A stretch of 64,000 bases of DNA from NCBI RefSeq assembly GCF_000426305.1, contig NZ_KE384519.1, positions 102,518 to 166,517 of the forward strand. The letters run 5' to 3'. Under the pieces are notes generated by a model. It saw only the letters and a program-made list of their open reading frames with translations. It was not told the origin of the DNA and made no database searches. This document shows positions 31,594-40,186 of the stretch, one piece after another. A program made the position numbers and the translations under genes. This DNA is from Anaerovorax odorimutans DSM 5092 (GTDB lineage Bacteria; Bacillota; Clostridia; Peptostreptococcales; Anaerovoracaceae). The first letter of the stretch is position 1. Each line of letters opens with the position of its first letter.

Positions 31594-34110
31594 ATGAAGC
31601 AGAAATATGATATTACTGGAATGAGTTGTGCAGCATGTTCTGCAAATATTGAAAAAAGTGTAGAAAAGTTAAGTGGAGTTAAAGATATTAATGTGAATCT
31701 TCTGTCTAATACAATGACTGTGGATTACGATGAACAAAAAATAGATGAAAAAGAGATAATAAAGTCAGTAGTCAATTTAGGATATGGAGTTAATTTAGAA
31801 AAAGAAAACATTAAAATAAATGAACTAAAGAATATAAAAATAAGAATTCTAATTTCATTTATCTTTCTAATACCTATATTTTATATAGCTATGGGTCACA
31901 TGGCAGAATGGCCAATGCCTGCTGTTTTAAGAGGAACAGAAAATTCATTAGTATATTCTTTTATTCAGTTTTTACTTTTAATACCTATTATATATGTAAA
32001 CAGAAAATATTATATTGTTGGATTCAGTTCTTTGTTTAAAGGAAAACCTAATATGGATTCACTTATTTCAATAGGATCTTTTACAGCTATTGTTTATGGA
32101 ATCTATGCAATCTTTAAAATAGGACATGGTCTTGGTCATGGTTATGAATCTGTGGTAATAAAATATTCCAGGGAATTATATTTTGAATCTGCAGCTATGA
32201 TTCTAACTCTTATAACTTTAGGAAAATATTTCGAAACTATATCTAAAGGAAAAACTTCAGAAGCTATATCTAAGCTGGTTAATTTAGCACCTAAAATGGC
32301 TTCTGTTGTTATTGAAGAAAAAGAAATAGAGATTCCTGTACAAGAAGTTAAGATTGGCGATATAATCGTTGTAAAGCCGGGACAGAGTATTCCTGTTGAT
32401 GGAGTAATTTTAGAGGGAGAGACTTCTATTGATGAAGCAGCCCTTACAGGAGAGAGTATCCCTGTATTTAAGAAAGCAGGTGATAATGTGCTTGCTGCCA
32501 CTATAAATAAATCAGGTTTTATTAAATTTAAGGCTGTAAAAGTTGGAAATGACACAACTTTAGCTAAAATTATAGAACTTGTGGAGGAAGCAAGCTCTTC
32601 TAAAATTCCCATTGCAAAATTAGCAGATAAAGTAAGCGGTGTTTTTGTACCCATTGTTATTACAATCTCAGTCTTAGCAGCAGCGGCTTGGATTTTGCTT
32701 GGATATTCCGTAGAATTTGCAATTTCTATAGGCATTTCAGTATTGGTTATATCGTGTCCTTGTGCTTTAGGTTTAGCTACACCTGTGGCAATTATGGTGG
32801 GAACCGGAAAGGGTGCAGAAAATGGTATTCTTATAAAGTCAGGAGAAGCATTAGAGATTGCAAAGTCAGTAGATACTGTAGTCATTGATAAAACAGGAAC
32901 CCTAACTGAAGGGAAACCGGTGGTAACGGATATTATTCTTAAATCATTAATATTTGAAAATGAATTATTAATACTAGCTGCATCAATGGAAAAAGCATCA
33001 GAACATCCTCTTGGTCAAGCAATTGTAGAAGAAGCGCTAAGTAGGGAATTAACAATGAAAGAAGTTTATAATTTTAAGGCTGTACCAGGAAAGGGAATTG
33101 AAGCAGAAATTGAGGAAAAGATATATATTGCAGGAAACCTTCAATTTATGCTCGATAATAATGTTGATATAAAAGAGTTTATTTATAGAGTTGATTCTTT
33201 AGCAGAGATGGGGAAGACTCCAATATATTTTGCAAGTGAAAATAAATTATTAGGTATTATTGCAGTTGCTGATATATTAAAGAAAACAAGTAAAGAGGCT
33301 GTAAAAAAACTCACATCTTTAGGTCTTGACGTAATAATGCTTACCGGTGATAATAAAAGGACAGCAGAAGCTATTAAAAAGCAGCTTGGTATAAAAACCT
33401 TTATTTCAGAGGTACTTCCTCAGGATAAGGAAAAAGAAATCAAGAGATTGCAGGAATCGGGAAATAAAGTAGCAATGGTAGGGGATGGAATTAATGATGC
33501 GCCGGCATTAATGCGTGCAGATGTTGGAATTGCAGTGGGAGCTGCAACAGATATAGCCATAGAATCTGCGGATATTGTTTTGATGAAGAGTGATCTTTTG
33601 GATGTTTTTTATTCAATTCAGTTAAGCAAAGCTGTTATTAGAAATATAAAACAAAATTTATTTTGGGCATTTTTTTATAATTCCCTTGGAATACCCCTTG
33701 CAGCAGGAGTTTTTTATACTTCACTTGGATGGGATTTGAATCCTATGTTTGCTGCTGCTGCTATGAGTTTAAGTTCTTTATGTGTTGTTGGCAATGCATT
33801 AAGATTAAAATTCTTAAAGTTTAAATCCCATATTGATTCACAAAATGACATAAATAATTTACTAAATTCAGAAATAAAAAATGAGAAAGAAGAGGATAAA
33901 AAAATGAAAAAGATAATGAAGATTAATGGAATGATGTGTGATCATTGTTCAAGAAGAGTAGAAGATGCATTAAATGCATTGGAGAATGTTAATGCCAAAG
34001 TTGATTTAGATCAGAAAATTGCAACTATTGAAACCGCAAATGATATAGAAGATGAAATTCTTATAAATACAGTTACAGCTGCTGGATATGAAGTTGTCTC
34101 TATAGAGTAA
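31594..34110 (+). CDS. copA: Copper-exporting P1B ATPase with C-terminal CopZ-like domain
   Basis: Expels Cu(I) at the cost of ATP. Domains in order: N-terminal metal-binding domain with GMSCAACSAN (Cys12, Cys15), eight membrane helices, actuator loop with TGES, the transport site C388-P-C390, phosphorylation at Asp432 in DKTGTLTEG, and the hinge GDGINDAPAL. FYNSLG and AMSLSS in the last helices fit Cu(I) selectivity. After a charged linker a second metal domain carries GMMCDHC. The protein is 838 aa because of this extra tail. RBS GAAAGGG. Confidence 0.95.
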   Translation: MKQKYDITGMSCAACSANIEKSVEKLSGVKDINVNLLSNTMTVDYDEQKIDEKEIIKSVVNLGYGVNLEKENIKINELKNIKIRILISFIFLIPIFYIAMGHMAEWPMPAVLRGTENSLVYSFIQFLLLIPIIYVNRKYYIVGFSSLFKGKPNMDSLISIGSFTAIVYGIYAIFKIGHGLGHGYESVVIKYSRELYFESAAMILTLITLGKYFETISKGKTSEAISKLVNLAPKMASVVIEEKEIEIPVQEVKIGDIIVVKPGQSIPVDGVILEGETSIDEAALTGESIPVFKKAGDNVLAATINKSGFIKFKAVKVGNDTTLAKIIELVEEASSSKIPIAKLADKVSGVFVPIVITISVLAAAAWILLGYSVEFAISIGISVLVISCPCALGLATPVAIMVGTGKGAENGILIKSGEALEIAKSVDTVVIDKTGTLTEGKPVVTDIILKSLIFENELLILAASMEKASEHPLGQAIVEEALSRELTMKEVYNFKAVPGKGIEAEIEEKIYIAGNLQFMLDNNVDIKEFIYRVDSLAEMGKTPIYFASENKLLGIIAVADILKKTSKEAVKKLTSLGLDVIMLTGDNKRTAEAIKKQLGIKTFISEVLPQDKEKEIKRLQESGNKVAMVGDGINDAPALMRADVGIAVGAATDIAIESADIVLMKSDLLDVFYSIQLSKAVIRNIKQNLFWAFFYNSLGIPLAAGVFYTSLGWDLNPMFAAAAMSLSSLCVVGNALRLKFLKFKSHIDSQNDINNLLNSEIKNEKEEDKKMKKIMKINGMMCDHCSRRVEDALNALENVNAKVDLDQKIATIETANDIEDEILINTVTAAGYEVVSIE
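33904..34110 (+). CDS. Possible internal start giving a free CopZ-like chaperone
   Basis: Codon 771 of copA is an ATG eight bases after AGAGGA. Initiation here would give a 68-residue protein, MKKIMKINGMMCDHCSRR onward, the exact size of a free CopZ copper chaperone with one CxxC site. The linker just before it is low in complexity and charged. Whether translation starts here is inference; the sequence only shows an in-frame ATG with a plausible ribosome site. Confidence 0.4.
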   Translation: MKKIMKINGMMCDHCSRRVEDALNALENVNAKVDLDQKIATIETANDIEDEILINTVTAAGYEVVSIE

Positions 34111-34115
34111 GGATA

Positions 34116-34144
34116 ATAAAGCCTTTTACAAGAGCTTTTTTATA
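34116..34144 (+). terminator. Weak terminator after copA
   Basis: ATAAAGC pairs with GCTTTTTTAT over an 11-base loop. It overlaps the end of the convergent thrE gene. Confidence 0.5.
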
Positions 34145-34596
34145 TATTGTTGCAGTTGTCTTTTAATGGCTACAGTAATTCTTGTTAATGATGCTATAAT
34201 TAACAGAGCTAAAGCAATACTTCCTGCCATAAATAATGTTTCTGATCCAACAGCTGCAGCTCCTTCTAAATCATTTTCCAAAACATACTGCATTGTATTA
34301 TACATTCCGGCCCCTGGAACTAAAGGTAGAATTCCGGGAATGATAAACAGAGTTGTTGCATCTTTTCCTGCTCTTGAAAAAATTTCTGCCAGAAGGGCAA
34401 CTAAGCAAGACCCGAGGAAACATGAAATTACATTTGATTCACCATTCATAACCAAATATTTAAAAAGTGTCCAGCCACAACCTCCAATAAAAGCTGAAGA
34501 AATTAAATGTTTCTTAGGAACATGAAAAAGAAAACAAAATCCAAGTGTTGAAAAGAATGCAAATATAAAATGGGCATAAAGGGGATAAGATGTCAT
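34126..34596 (-). CDS. Threonine/serine exporter, ThrE C-terminal half (YjjB-like)
   Basis: A 156-residue membrane protein with four or five helices, of the ThrE_2/DUF3815 type: FHVPKKHLISSAFIGGCGW, then the hallmark IPGILPLVPGAGMYNTMQYVLEN. Together with the larger upstream half it forms a two-gene version of the corynebacterial amino-acid exporter ThrE. It starts inside the stop of that gene (ATGA) behind GGAGGAA. The substrates are presumably serine or threonine, or dicarboxylates as seen for other family members. Confidence 0.85.
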   Translation of the reverse strand: MTSYPLYAHFIFAFFSTLGFCFLFHVPKKHLISSAFIGGCGWTLFKYLVMNGESNVISCFLGSCLVALLAEIFSRAGKDATTLFIIPGILPLVPGAGMYNTMQYVLENDLEGAAAVGSETLFMAGSIALALLIIASLTRITVAIKRQLQQYIKKLL

Positions 34597-35378
34597 ATGC
34601 TAATTCCTCCAAACAGATATGATAGCTTAAGAATTAAGCCTACACCCCCGGCGATGGCTATAGCGGCAATAAAAGCTTCAGTTGCCCTTGCAAGTCCAGA
34701 CAACATATCTCCTGAAAGCAAGTCTCTTGCTGCATTGGTTATGGCCACTCCAGGAAGGAATATCGTAATAGATCCAATAATAATTGGACTGGTATTCTCT
34801 CCTAATCCAATTTTTACTAAAATGAGTGTAGTAATTGTAGATAAGGCACAACTGAGAAAAATTGTAATAAATGGATTCAATTGAAGCTTTTCTATGCATG
34901 TTGATATTATATATGTTACTGATACTACTAAAAATGCGCATATACAATCTAAAGCTCCTCCGTTAAACATGAGACAAAAAAAAGAAGAAACCAATATAGA
35001 GCCAAGTAATCTAATTATGAAAGTATAAGGTTTTAAAGCAGCTATTTCTTTTATAATCTCTGAACCTTCATCTATTGATAAATCAGTAGTTGTAAATAAC
35101 CTGGAAAATTTATTTATTCTTGATATTTTTTCAAGATCAATTTGAGTATTTTTTATTCTTTTTATAAAAGTATGCATATCAGCATCTTTATCTCCGCTGT
35201 CTAAAGATAAAAAGATACCAGTAGTAGTTGCAAAACATTCTACATAAGGGATTTTACATGCATGGCAAATTCTTGTTATAGTATCTTCTACACGATAGAT
35301 TTCTGCACCACTTTTCATCATAATTTCACCTGCATGAAGGGCAAGTATGAGCACTTTTTTTTGTAGTTGATTAATCAT
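34593..35378 (-). CDS. Threonine/serine exporter, ThrE N-terminal half (YjjP-like)
   Basis: A 261-residue protein of the ThrE/DUF1212 type. The soluble N-terminal part has LHAGEIMMKSGAEIYRVEDTITRI and CFATTTGIFLS. About five membrane helices follow, including the SITIFLPGVAITNAARDLLSGD loop that is family-specific. It is co-transcribed with the small half downstream. AAAGGATTT is before the ATG. Confidence 0.87.
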   Translation of the reverse strand: MINQLQKKVLILALHAGEIMMKSGAEIYRVEDTITRICHACKIPYVECFATTTGIFLSLDSGDKDADMHTFIKRIKNTQIDLEKISRINKFSRLFTTTDLSIDEGSEIIKEIAALKPYTFIIRLLGSILVSSFFCLMFNGGALDCICAFLVVSVTYIISTCIEKLQLNPFITIFLSCALSTITTLILVKIGLGENTSPIIIGSITIFLPGVAITNAARDLLSGDMLSGLARATEAFIAAIAIAGGVGLILKLSYLFGGISI

Positions 35379-35465
35379 AACCGAAATCCTTTCATTATTG
35401 AATTAATTATATCATTTATAAGAAAAATTGTATAGTATTGATAGGTGCAAGAAAAGATAATATTA

Positions 35466-35493
35466 TTGACCAAAGTAAAAAAAATGATATAAT
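35466..35493 (+). promoter_or_regulatory. Promoter and leader of the cofE-like gene
   Basis: TTGACC (35466-35471), 16-bp spacer, TATAAT (35488-35493). A leader of about 130 nt follows, with GGCA-TAAT-TGCC (35502-35513) and an ATTCTTTCT that could pair with the AGAAAGGAAGAAT ribosome-site region. No riboswitch class recognised. Confidence 0.65.
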
Positions 35494-35632
35494 TTTAGCG
35501 TGGCATAATTGCCCGTTTCTTCTTTGATATATAGAAAAGGCTCATGGCAGGGTAAGATAAATTCTTTCTAACACCGGAGCGGATCCTAGATATATTAAAG
35601 TATATTTAGAAAAAGAAAGGAAGAATGAAACT

Positions 35633-36823
35633 ATGGAAAGATTAGTAGGAACAGTAGCAAGAGGTCTGAGAGCTCCTATCATCAGAGAAGGAGATGATCT
35701 GGAAAAAATTGTAGTAGATACAATTCTTAATGCAGAAAAGGCCGGTGAATTCAAAATCGGAGATAAAGATGTAATTGCAATAACAGAAGCCGTTGTAGCA
35801 AGAGCACAAGGAAATTATGCAACAACCGATCAGCTTGCGGCAGATGTAAAGGCAAAATTGGGTGGAGATACAATTGGTGTCATCTTTCCAATTTTAAGCA
35901 GAAACAGATTTGCAATTTGTTTGCGTGGGATTGCAAAAGGAGCAAAAAAAATTGTGCTTATGCTGAGTTATCCAAGTGATGAGGTTGGAAATCATCTTGT
36001 AGATGTGGATTTACTTGACGAAAAAGGAATTGATCCATATAAGGATATTTTAACAGAAGCGGATTTTGAAAAACTTTTTGGCAAATCAAAGCATACTTTT
36101 ACTGGAGTTGATTATGTAAGTTATTATAAAGAATTAGTTAAAGAAGAAGGGGCAGAAGTAGAAGTTATATTTTCCAATAATCCAAAGACAATATTAAATT
36201 ACACAAAAAATGTATTAGCATGTGATATTCACACAAGAGCAAGAACTAAAAGAATCCTTAAAAATGCAGGAGGAGAAGTTGTTCTTGGACTGGATGATTT
36301 ACTTAATGAAAGTGTTAATGGCAGTGGTTTTAATACAAAGTATGGAATATTAGGATCAAATAAAGCAACAGAAGGTACAATTAAACTTTTTCCAAATGAC
36401 TGTACTACATTAGTAACAAATATTCAAGATATCATATATAAAAACACAAAAAAACATGTAGAAGTTATGGTTTATGGAGATGGTGCATTTAAAGATCCTG
36501 TAGGTAAAATCTGGGAACTTGCAGATCCTGTTGTATCTCCAGGTTACACAATGGGCCTTGACGGAACTCCTAATGAAGTGAAACTGAAATATCTTGCTGA
36601 TAATGATTTTGCAGATTTAAGAGGCGAGGCTTTAAAAGAAGCAATTTCTGAATATATTAAGAAGAAGGACAGTAATCTTGGTAATTCCATGGTAGCGCAA
36701 GGTACTACGCCTAGAAGATTAACAGATTTAATAGGATCTCTTTGTGATTTAACTTCGGGAAGCGGAGATAAGGGTACTCCAATCGTATATATTCAAGGAT
36801 ATTTTGATAATTATACAAAATAA
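35633..36823 (+). CDS. Coenzyme F420-0:L-glutamate ligase-like protein
   Basis: It matches the F420_ligase (CofE) family: DDLEKIVVDTILNAEK, GDKDVIAITEAVVARAQGNY, VYGDGAFKDPVGKIWELADPVVSPG. True CofE adds gamma-linked glutamates to F420-0 and is about 250 aa; this protein is 396 aa. No other F420 gene is in the window, and most Clostridia do not make F420, so another gamma-glutamyl ligase reaction, perhaps on folate or an unknown cofactor, must be considered. AAAGGAAG precedes the ATG. A terminator follows. Confidence 0.82.
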   Translation: MERLVGTVARGLRAPIIREGDDLEKIVVDTILNAEKAGEFKIGDKDVIAITEAVVARAQGNYATTDQLAADVKAKLGGDTIGVIFPILSRNRFAICLRGIAKGAKKIVLMLSYPSDEVGNHLVDVDLLDEKGIDPYKDILTEADFEKLFGKSKHTFTGVDYVSYYKELVKEEGAEVEVIFSNNPKTILNYTKNVLACDIHTRARTKRILKNAGGEVVLGLDDLLNESVNGSGFNTKYGILGSNKATEGTIKLFPNDCTTLVTNIQDIIYKNTKKHVEVMVYGDGAFKDPVGKIWELADPVVSPGYTMGLDGTPNEVKLKYLADNDFADLRGEALKEAISEYIKKKDSNLGNSMVAQGTTPRRLTDLIGSLCDLTSGSGDKGTPIVYIQGYFDNYTK

Positions 36824-36846
36824 AATAAAGTTAGAATCCTAGGAAG

Positions 36847-36883
36847 AAAGAACAGCTATAAATTAAATTGCTGTTCTTTTTAT
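36847..36883 (+). terminator. Terminator after the cofE-like gene
   Basis: AAAGAACAGC pairs with GCTGTTCTTT, then TTTTTATAT. The remaining 270 bases up to the radical SAM gene hold only a possible -10 box TATAAT near 37075. Confidence 0.85.
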
Positions 36884-37153
36884 ATACAAATTTATATTCA
36901 AAAAACTATGAGTTAGATACCTAGATGGTTATTTGTAATAAATACGTCGTGTTATATATGTAATAGTTAGAAAATATTAAAAGATATATTGATAATTGTT
37001 AAAGATTGGATTATTAACTGCCAATATGTCCAAATAGAAATATGTGATATCGTAAACCATATTTTTTTGTTAAAATATAATAAATAAAGGTAAGAATAAT
37101 GTTATAAAGAAGAAATTGAGAAATAGATAAAATAAAAGAAAGGAATGTATATT

Positions 37154-38308
37154 ATGGATAATCAAAAGGTATTTCGTATTGGCCCCATAAGACCGCCTAG
37201 TGAAGCAAACAGTCTATTATTACAAGTAACAGCTGGATGTACGTGGAATAAATGTAAATTTTGCCAGCTATACAGGCATACTAAATTTAAAGCATATACA
37301 GTAGATAGTATTAAAACAGATATTGATGTTATGGAATATTATAAAGATTTGATTATGAAACATCAACGAAATGATGGAAGTTTTGACCATAGGGATATAA
37401 TGGATGAAATACTTTCTAAAAGGTTAACGTCTGAGGAACAAAATTGCTTTTATATGATATACAACTGGCTATTAAATGGAGGGAAAAATGTATTTTTACA
37501 AGATGGAAATACTTTAGCATTAAGTGCAGGACGTTTAACAGAAGTTTTATATTATTTAAAGAGCAAATTTCCAACTATAAAAAGAATAACATCATATGGA
37601 AGAGCAGAGACTTTATCGAAAGTAACAGCAAGTCAATACAAAGAATTAAAAGAAGCAGGCCTTGACAGAATTCATTCGGGATTTGAATCAGGGTCAGATT
37701 TAGTATTAGAATTAATCAATAAAGGAGTAACATCAGAGGAGCAAATTATTGCAGGAAAAAATATAAAAGAAGGAGGAATTGAACTTTCTGTCTATTTTAT
37801 GCCGGGAATAGGGGGGGAAACCCTATCGGAAGAAAATGCACTTGGAACATCAAGGGTAGTAAGAGAAATAAATCCTGATTTTGTTAGAATAAGAACAGCC
37901 GTAATAAAGGAAGGAACAGAACTTTGGCAGGAGTATATAAACAATGGTTTTGAATTATGCAGCGACAATGATAAGGTTCTTGAAATTAGAAAACTAATAG
38001 AAAATACAAATAGCTGCCAAGGTATTCTAGTAAGTGATCATATTATAAATTTATTGCAAGATGTGACAGGCAGATTAGATAAAGATAACAAGAAGATGCT
38101 TAGTATAATTGATGAATATTTAAATCTGTCAATTATAGAACAAAGAAGATATCAATTGGCAAGGAGAGCAGGTCTTGTAAGTAGAATTGAAGATATGCAA
38201 CTGTTGACAGACATACAGCGAAATCAAATTGACAAATATTCTAAGGATGTATTCAGTGAAACAGAATGGGATAAAAAAATGAATGAATTAATTATGAATT
38301 ATATTTAG
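37154..38308 (+). CDS. Radical SAM protein of unknown function
   Basis: A radical SAM barrel whose cluster motif is spaced Cx4Cx2C (GCTWNKCKFC), a variant seen in some COG1032-like proteins. Other elements are SYGRAETL, HSGFESGSDLVLELINKGVT (SAM-binding strand) and FMPGIGGETLSEENALGTSRV. There is no B12 domain. A central helical insert around residues 60-110 holds few recognisable features. I start it at ATG 37154, nine bases after AGGA; the ATG at 37145 abuts that site. Monocistronic, between two terminators. The substrate is unknown. Confidence 0.85.
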   Translation: MDNQKVFRIGPIRPPSEANSLLLQVTAGCTWNKCKFCQLYRHTKFKAYTVDSIKTDIDVMEYYKDLIMKHQRNDGSFDHRDIMDEILSKRLTSEEQNCFYMIYNWLLNGGKNVFLQDGNTLALSAGRLTEVLYYLKSKFPTIKRITSYGRAETLSKVTASQYKELKEAGLDRIHSGFESGSDLVLELINKGVTSEEQIIAGKNIKEGGIELSVYFMPGIGGETLSEENALGTSRVVREINPDFVRIRTAVIKEGTELWQEYINNGFELCSDNDKVLEIRKLIENTNSCQGILVSDHIINLLQDVTGRLDKDNKKMLSIIDEYLNLSIIEQRRYQLARRAGLVSRIEDMQLLTDIQRNQIDKYSKDVFSETEWDKKMNELIMNYI

Positions 38309-38348
38309 AAAGTTCTCACTTACGATATCGAAATATGTCAAATGTGAG

Positions 38349-38378
38349 AAAAAGTATTAATTTTAATACTTTTTTTTA
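38349..38378 (+). terminator. AT-rich terminator after the radical SAM gene
   Basis: AAAAAGTATTAA and TTAATACTTTTT form a near-continuous 11 to 12-bp stem, then more T residues. Confidence 0.7.
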
Positions 38379-38615
38379 ATTTTGATACATGTAGAAATTT
38401 GTTGATCTAGTCAAATTAATTAAAAAATATAATAAATATTAAGAGAGTGAATGATAGGAATTGCATACGAATTCAGAATATTACACAGATTTTTTTAAAA
38501 AAATTTAGTTTTATTAGTAATGTTGGCATGAAATTTGAACATAATAAAAAAGTATAAACGTTAGCTTCCCCAAAAAGGGGAGAAAAAAAGTGAAAAAAAT
38601 GAGGAGGTACATACC
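38379..38615 (+). promoter_or_regulatory. Leader region of the aminotransferase gene
   Basis: Contains TTGGCATGAAATTTGAAC (38523-38540), a partial sigma-54-like match (TGGCA good, TTGC replaced by TTGA), a short hairpin CCCC-AAAAA-GGGG (38568-38580), and a strong ribosome site GAGGAGGT. No clear sigma-A promoter was found. Confidence 0.4.
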
Positions 38616-39977
38616 ATGACTGTATGTAACAAAGAATTAGCTTTAAAAGAGGCAAAAAGAGTAGTAGGCTATATTGAAAGCGAAGCTTTAACAAAAGAAC
38701 AAAAGGATACAATTGTTAAAGATTCTATTGCTAATTTTAATGAGAATGTAAACCCAGGTTGGTTAGAGTACAGAAAGTCTGTATCAACTGATGCTGCGTT
38801 CGTAGAATGGACAGATTCTCTTGACCATTTTGAAGACCTTTATGGTACACAATTCATTGACTGCTTAGGTGGATTTGGTATCTTTACTGCTGGACACAGA
38901 AATCCTGCAATTTTAAAAACTGTAAAAGCACAGTTAGATAAATATGCTCTTCACTCACAGGAATTACTTGATCCACTAAGAGGATATCTTGCAAAATTAA
39001 CTGCAATGATTACTCCAGGAGATTTACAGTATTGTTTCTTTACAAACGGTGGTGCTGAAGCTGTAGAAATGGCTCTTAAGTTAGCTAGATTAGCTACTGG
39101 CGGAAGATGGTACATTTCAACTACTGGTGCATTCCACGGTAAATCAATGGGTGCTATCTCAATGGGTGGTAAAGGTGCTTACAGAGAAGACTACACTCCA
39201 ATGATTCAGCAGGTACAACACGTTGAATATGGTAATGCTGACGCTATGGAAACTGCAATCAAGAATTTACAAACAGTAGGTGAAAAGGTTGCCGGAGTTA
39301 TTATCGAACCTATCCAGGGTGAAGCAGGTGTAATCATCCCTCCAGCTGGATACTTAAAGGCTGTAAGAGCTATCTGTGACAAGTATGGCGTAGCAATGAT
39401 TTGTGACGAAATCCAAACTGGTATGGGTAGAACTGGTACAATGTTCAGATGCGAAGTTGAAGACATTACTCCAGATATCATGACTTACGGTAAAGCATTT
39501 GGTGGTGGTATCATGCCTATCACTGGTATCATTGCTAGACCTTGCATGTGGGTAGACAAGCTAATTGAAAATCCATGGATTCTTGGATCACCTACATTCG
39601 GTGGAAACCCTCTTGCATGCTCTGCTGCAATTTCAACAATTGCTTACATGCTTGAAAATGACATCCCAGGAATGGCAAAAGAAAAGGGTGACTACATCAT
39701 GGGTAAACTAGAAGAATTAAAGAAAAAGTACCCTACAGTTCTTAAGGAATACAGAGGTGCTGGTCTTCTTATTTGTATGGAATTCCCAGAAGCAGAAGTT
39801 GGATATGCAGTAACTAAGGGTCTATTCGATAGACACGTAATGGTAGCTGGTACTCTTGTAAATGCGAAGACAGTAAGAATTGAGCCACCTGCAGTATTAA
39901 CTTATGAATCAATTGATAAGGTAGTTAAGTGCCTTGATGAATCAATTGCAGACGCAAAGAAAGAATTCAAACTATAA
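38616..39977 (+). CDS. patA: Putrescine/ornithine-type class III aminotransferase
   Basis: A PLP enzyme transferring an amino group from putrescine (or a related diamine or omega-amino acid) to 2-oxoglutarate. It aligns with YgjG in length (453 aa) and features: FTNGGAEAVEMALKLAR, FHGKSMGA, EPIQGEAG, CDEIQTGMGRTG and the PLP lysine K293 in TYGKAFGGG. Codon use differs from its neighbours, with many C-ending codons (ATC, TAC, GAC, AAC) as in very highly expressed genes. A perfect AGGAGG and strong terminator support high output. Substrate range is inferred. Confidence 0.88.
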   Translation: MTVCNKELALKEAKRVVGYIESEALTKEQKDTIVKDSIANFNENVNPGWLEYRKSVSTDAAFVEWTDSLDHFEDLYGTQFIDCLGGFGIFTAGHRNPAILKTVKAQLDKYALHSQELLDPLRGYLAKLTAMITPGDLQYCFFTNGGAEAVEMALKLARLATGGRWYISTTGAFHGKSMGAISMGGKGAYREDYTPMIQQVQHVEYGNADAMETAIKNLQTVGEKVAGVIIEPIQGEAGVIIPPAGYLKAVRAICDKYGVAMICDEIQTGMGRTGTMFRCEVEDITPDIMTYGKAFGGGIMPITGIIARPCMWVDKLIENPWILGSPTFGGNPLACSAAISTIAYMLENDIPGMAKEKGDYIMGKLEELKKKYPTVLKEYRGAGLLICMEFPEAEVGYAVTKGLFDRHVMVAGTLVNAKTVRIEPPAVLTYESIDKVVKCLDESIADAKKEFKL

Positions 39978-40029
39978 TTGAATAAAATAAACCAATTTTA
40001 AATTAAAAATAGTAATAATATCGCGAAGG

Positions 40030-40055
40030 ACCCCGTCATTGACGGGGTTTTTTGT
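40030..40055 (+). terminator. Strong terminator after patA
   Basis: CCCCGTC-ATT-GACGGGG followed by TTTTTT. Confidence 0.93.
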
Positions 40056-40186
40056 GTTTTTTCAATTATAATCGAGGAAGTATGCAGGGGATACAATATA
40101 GGAACAGGGGGTATACAAACAAGAAAAATGTGGTATACTAATATAGTCTATATTTAAAGACAAAAAGAAAGAGAGGGAAAATAGAT

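Noticed and set aside
32142-32885. A 247-codon open frame antisense to copA
   Set aside because: It mirrors the copA frame, has no ribosome site, and its composition (rich in Ser, Thr, Ile, Pro) is that of a reverse-strand shadow.
34166-34525. Plus-strand frame opposite the small thrE gene
   Set aside because: The minus-strand frame carries recognisable ThrE motifs and is coupled to the larger half; the plus frame has no family features.
38523-38540. Sigma-54 promoter before patA
   Set aside because: TGGCA is good, but the -12 element is TTGA in place of TTGC and no activator site or gene is seen, so I only mention it.
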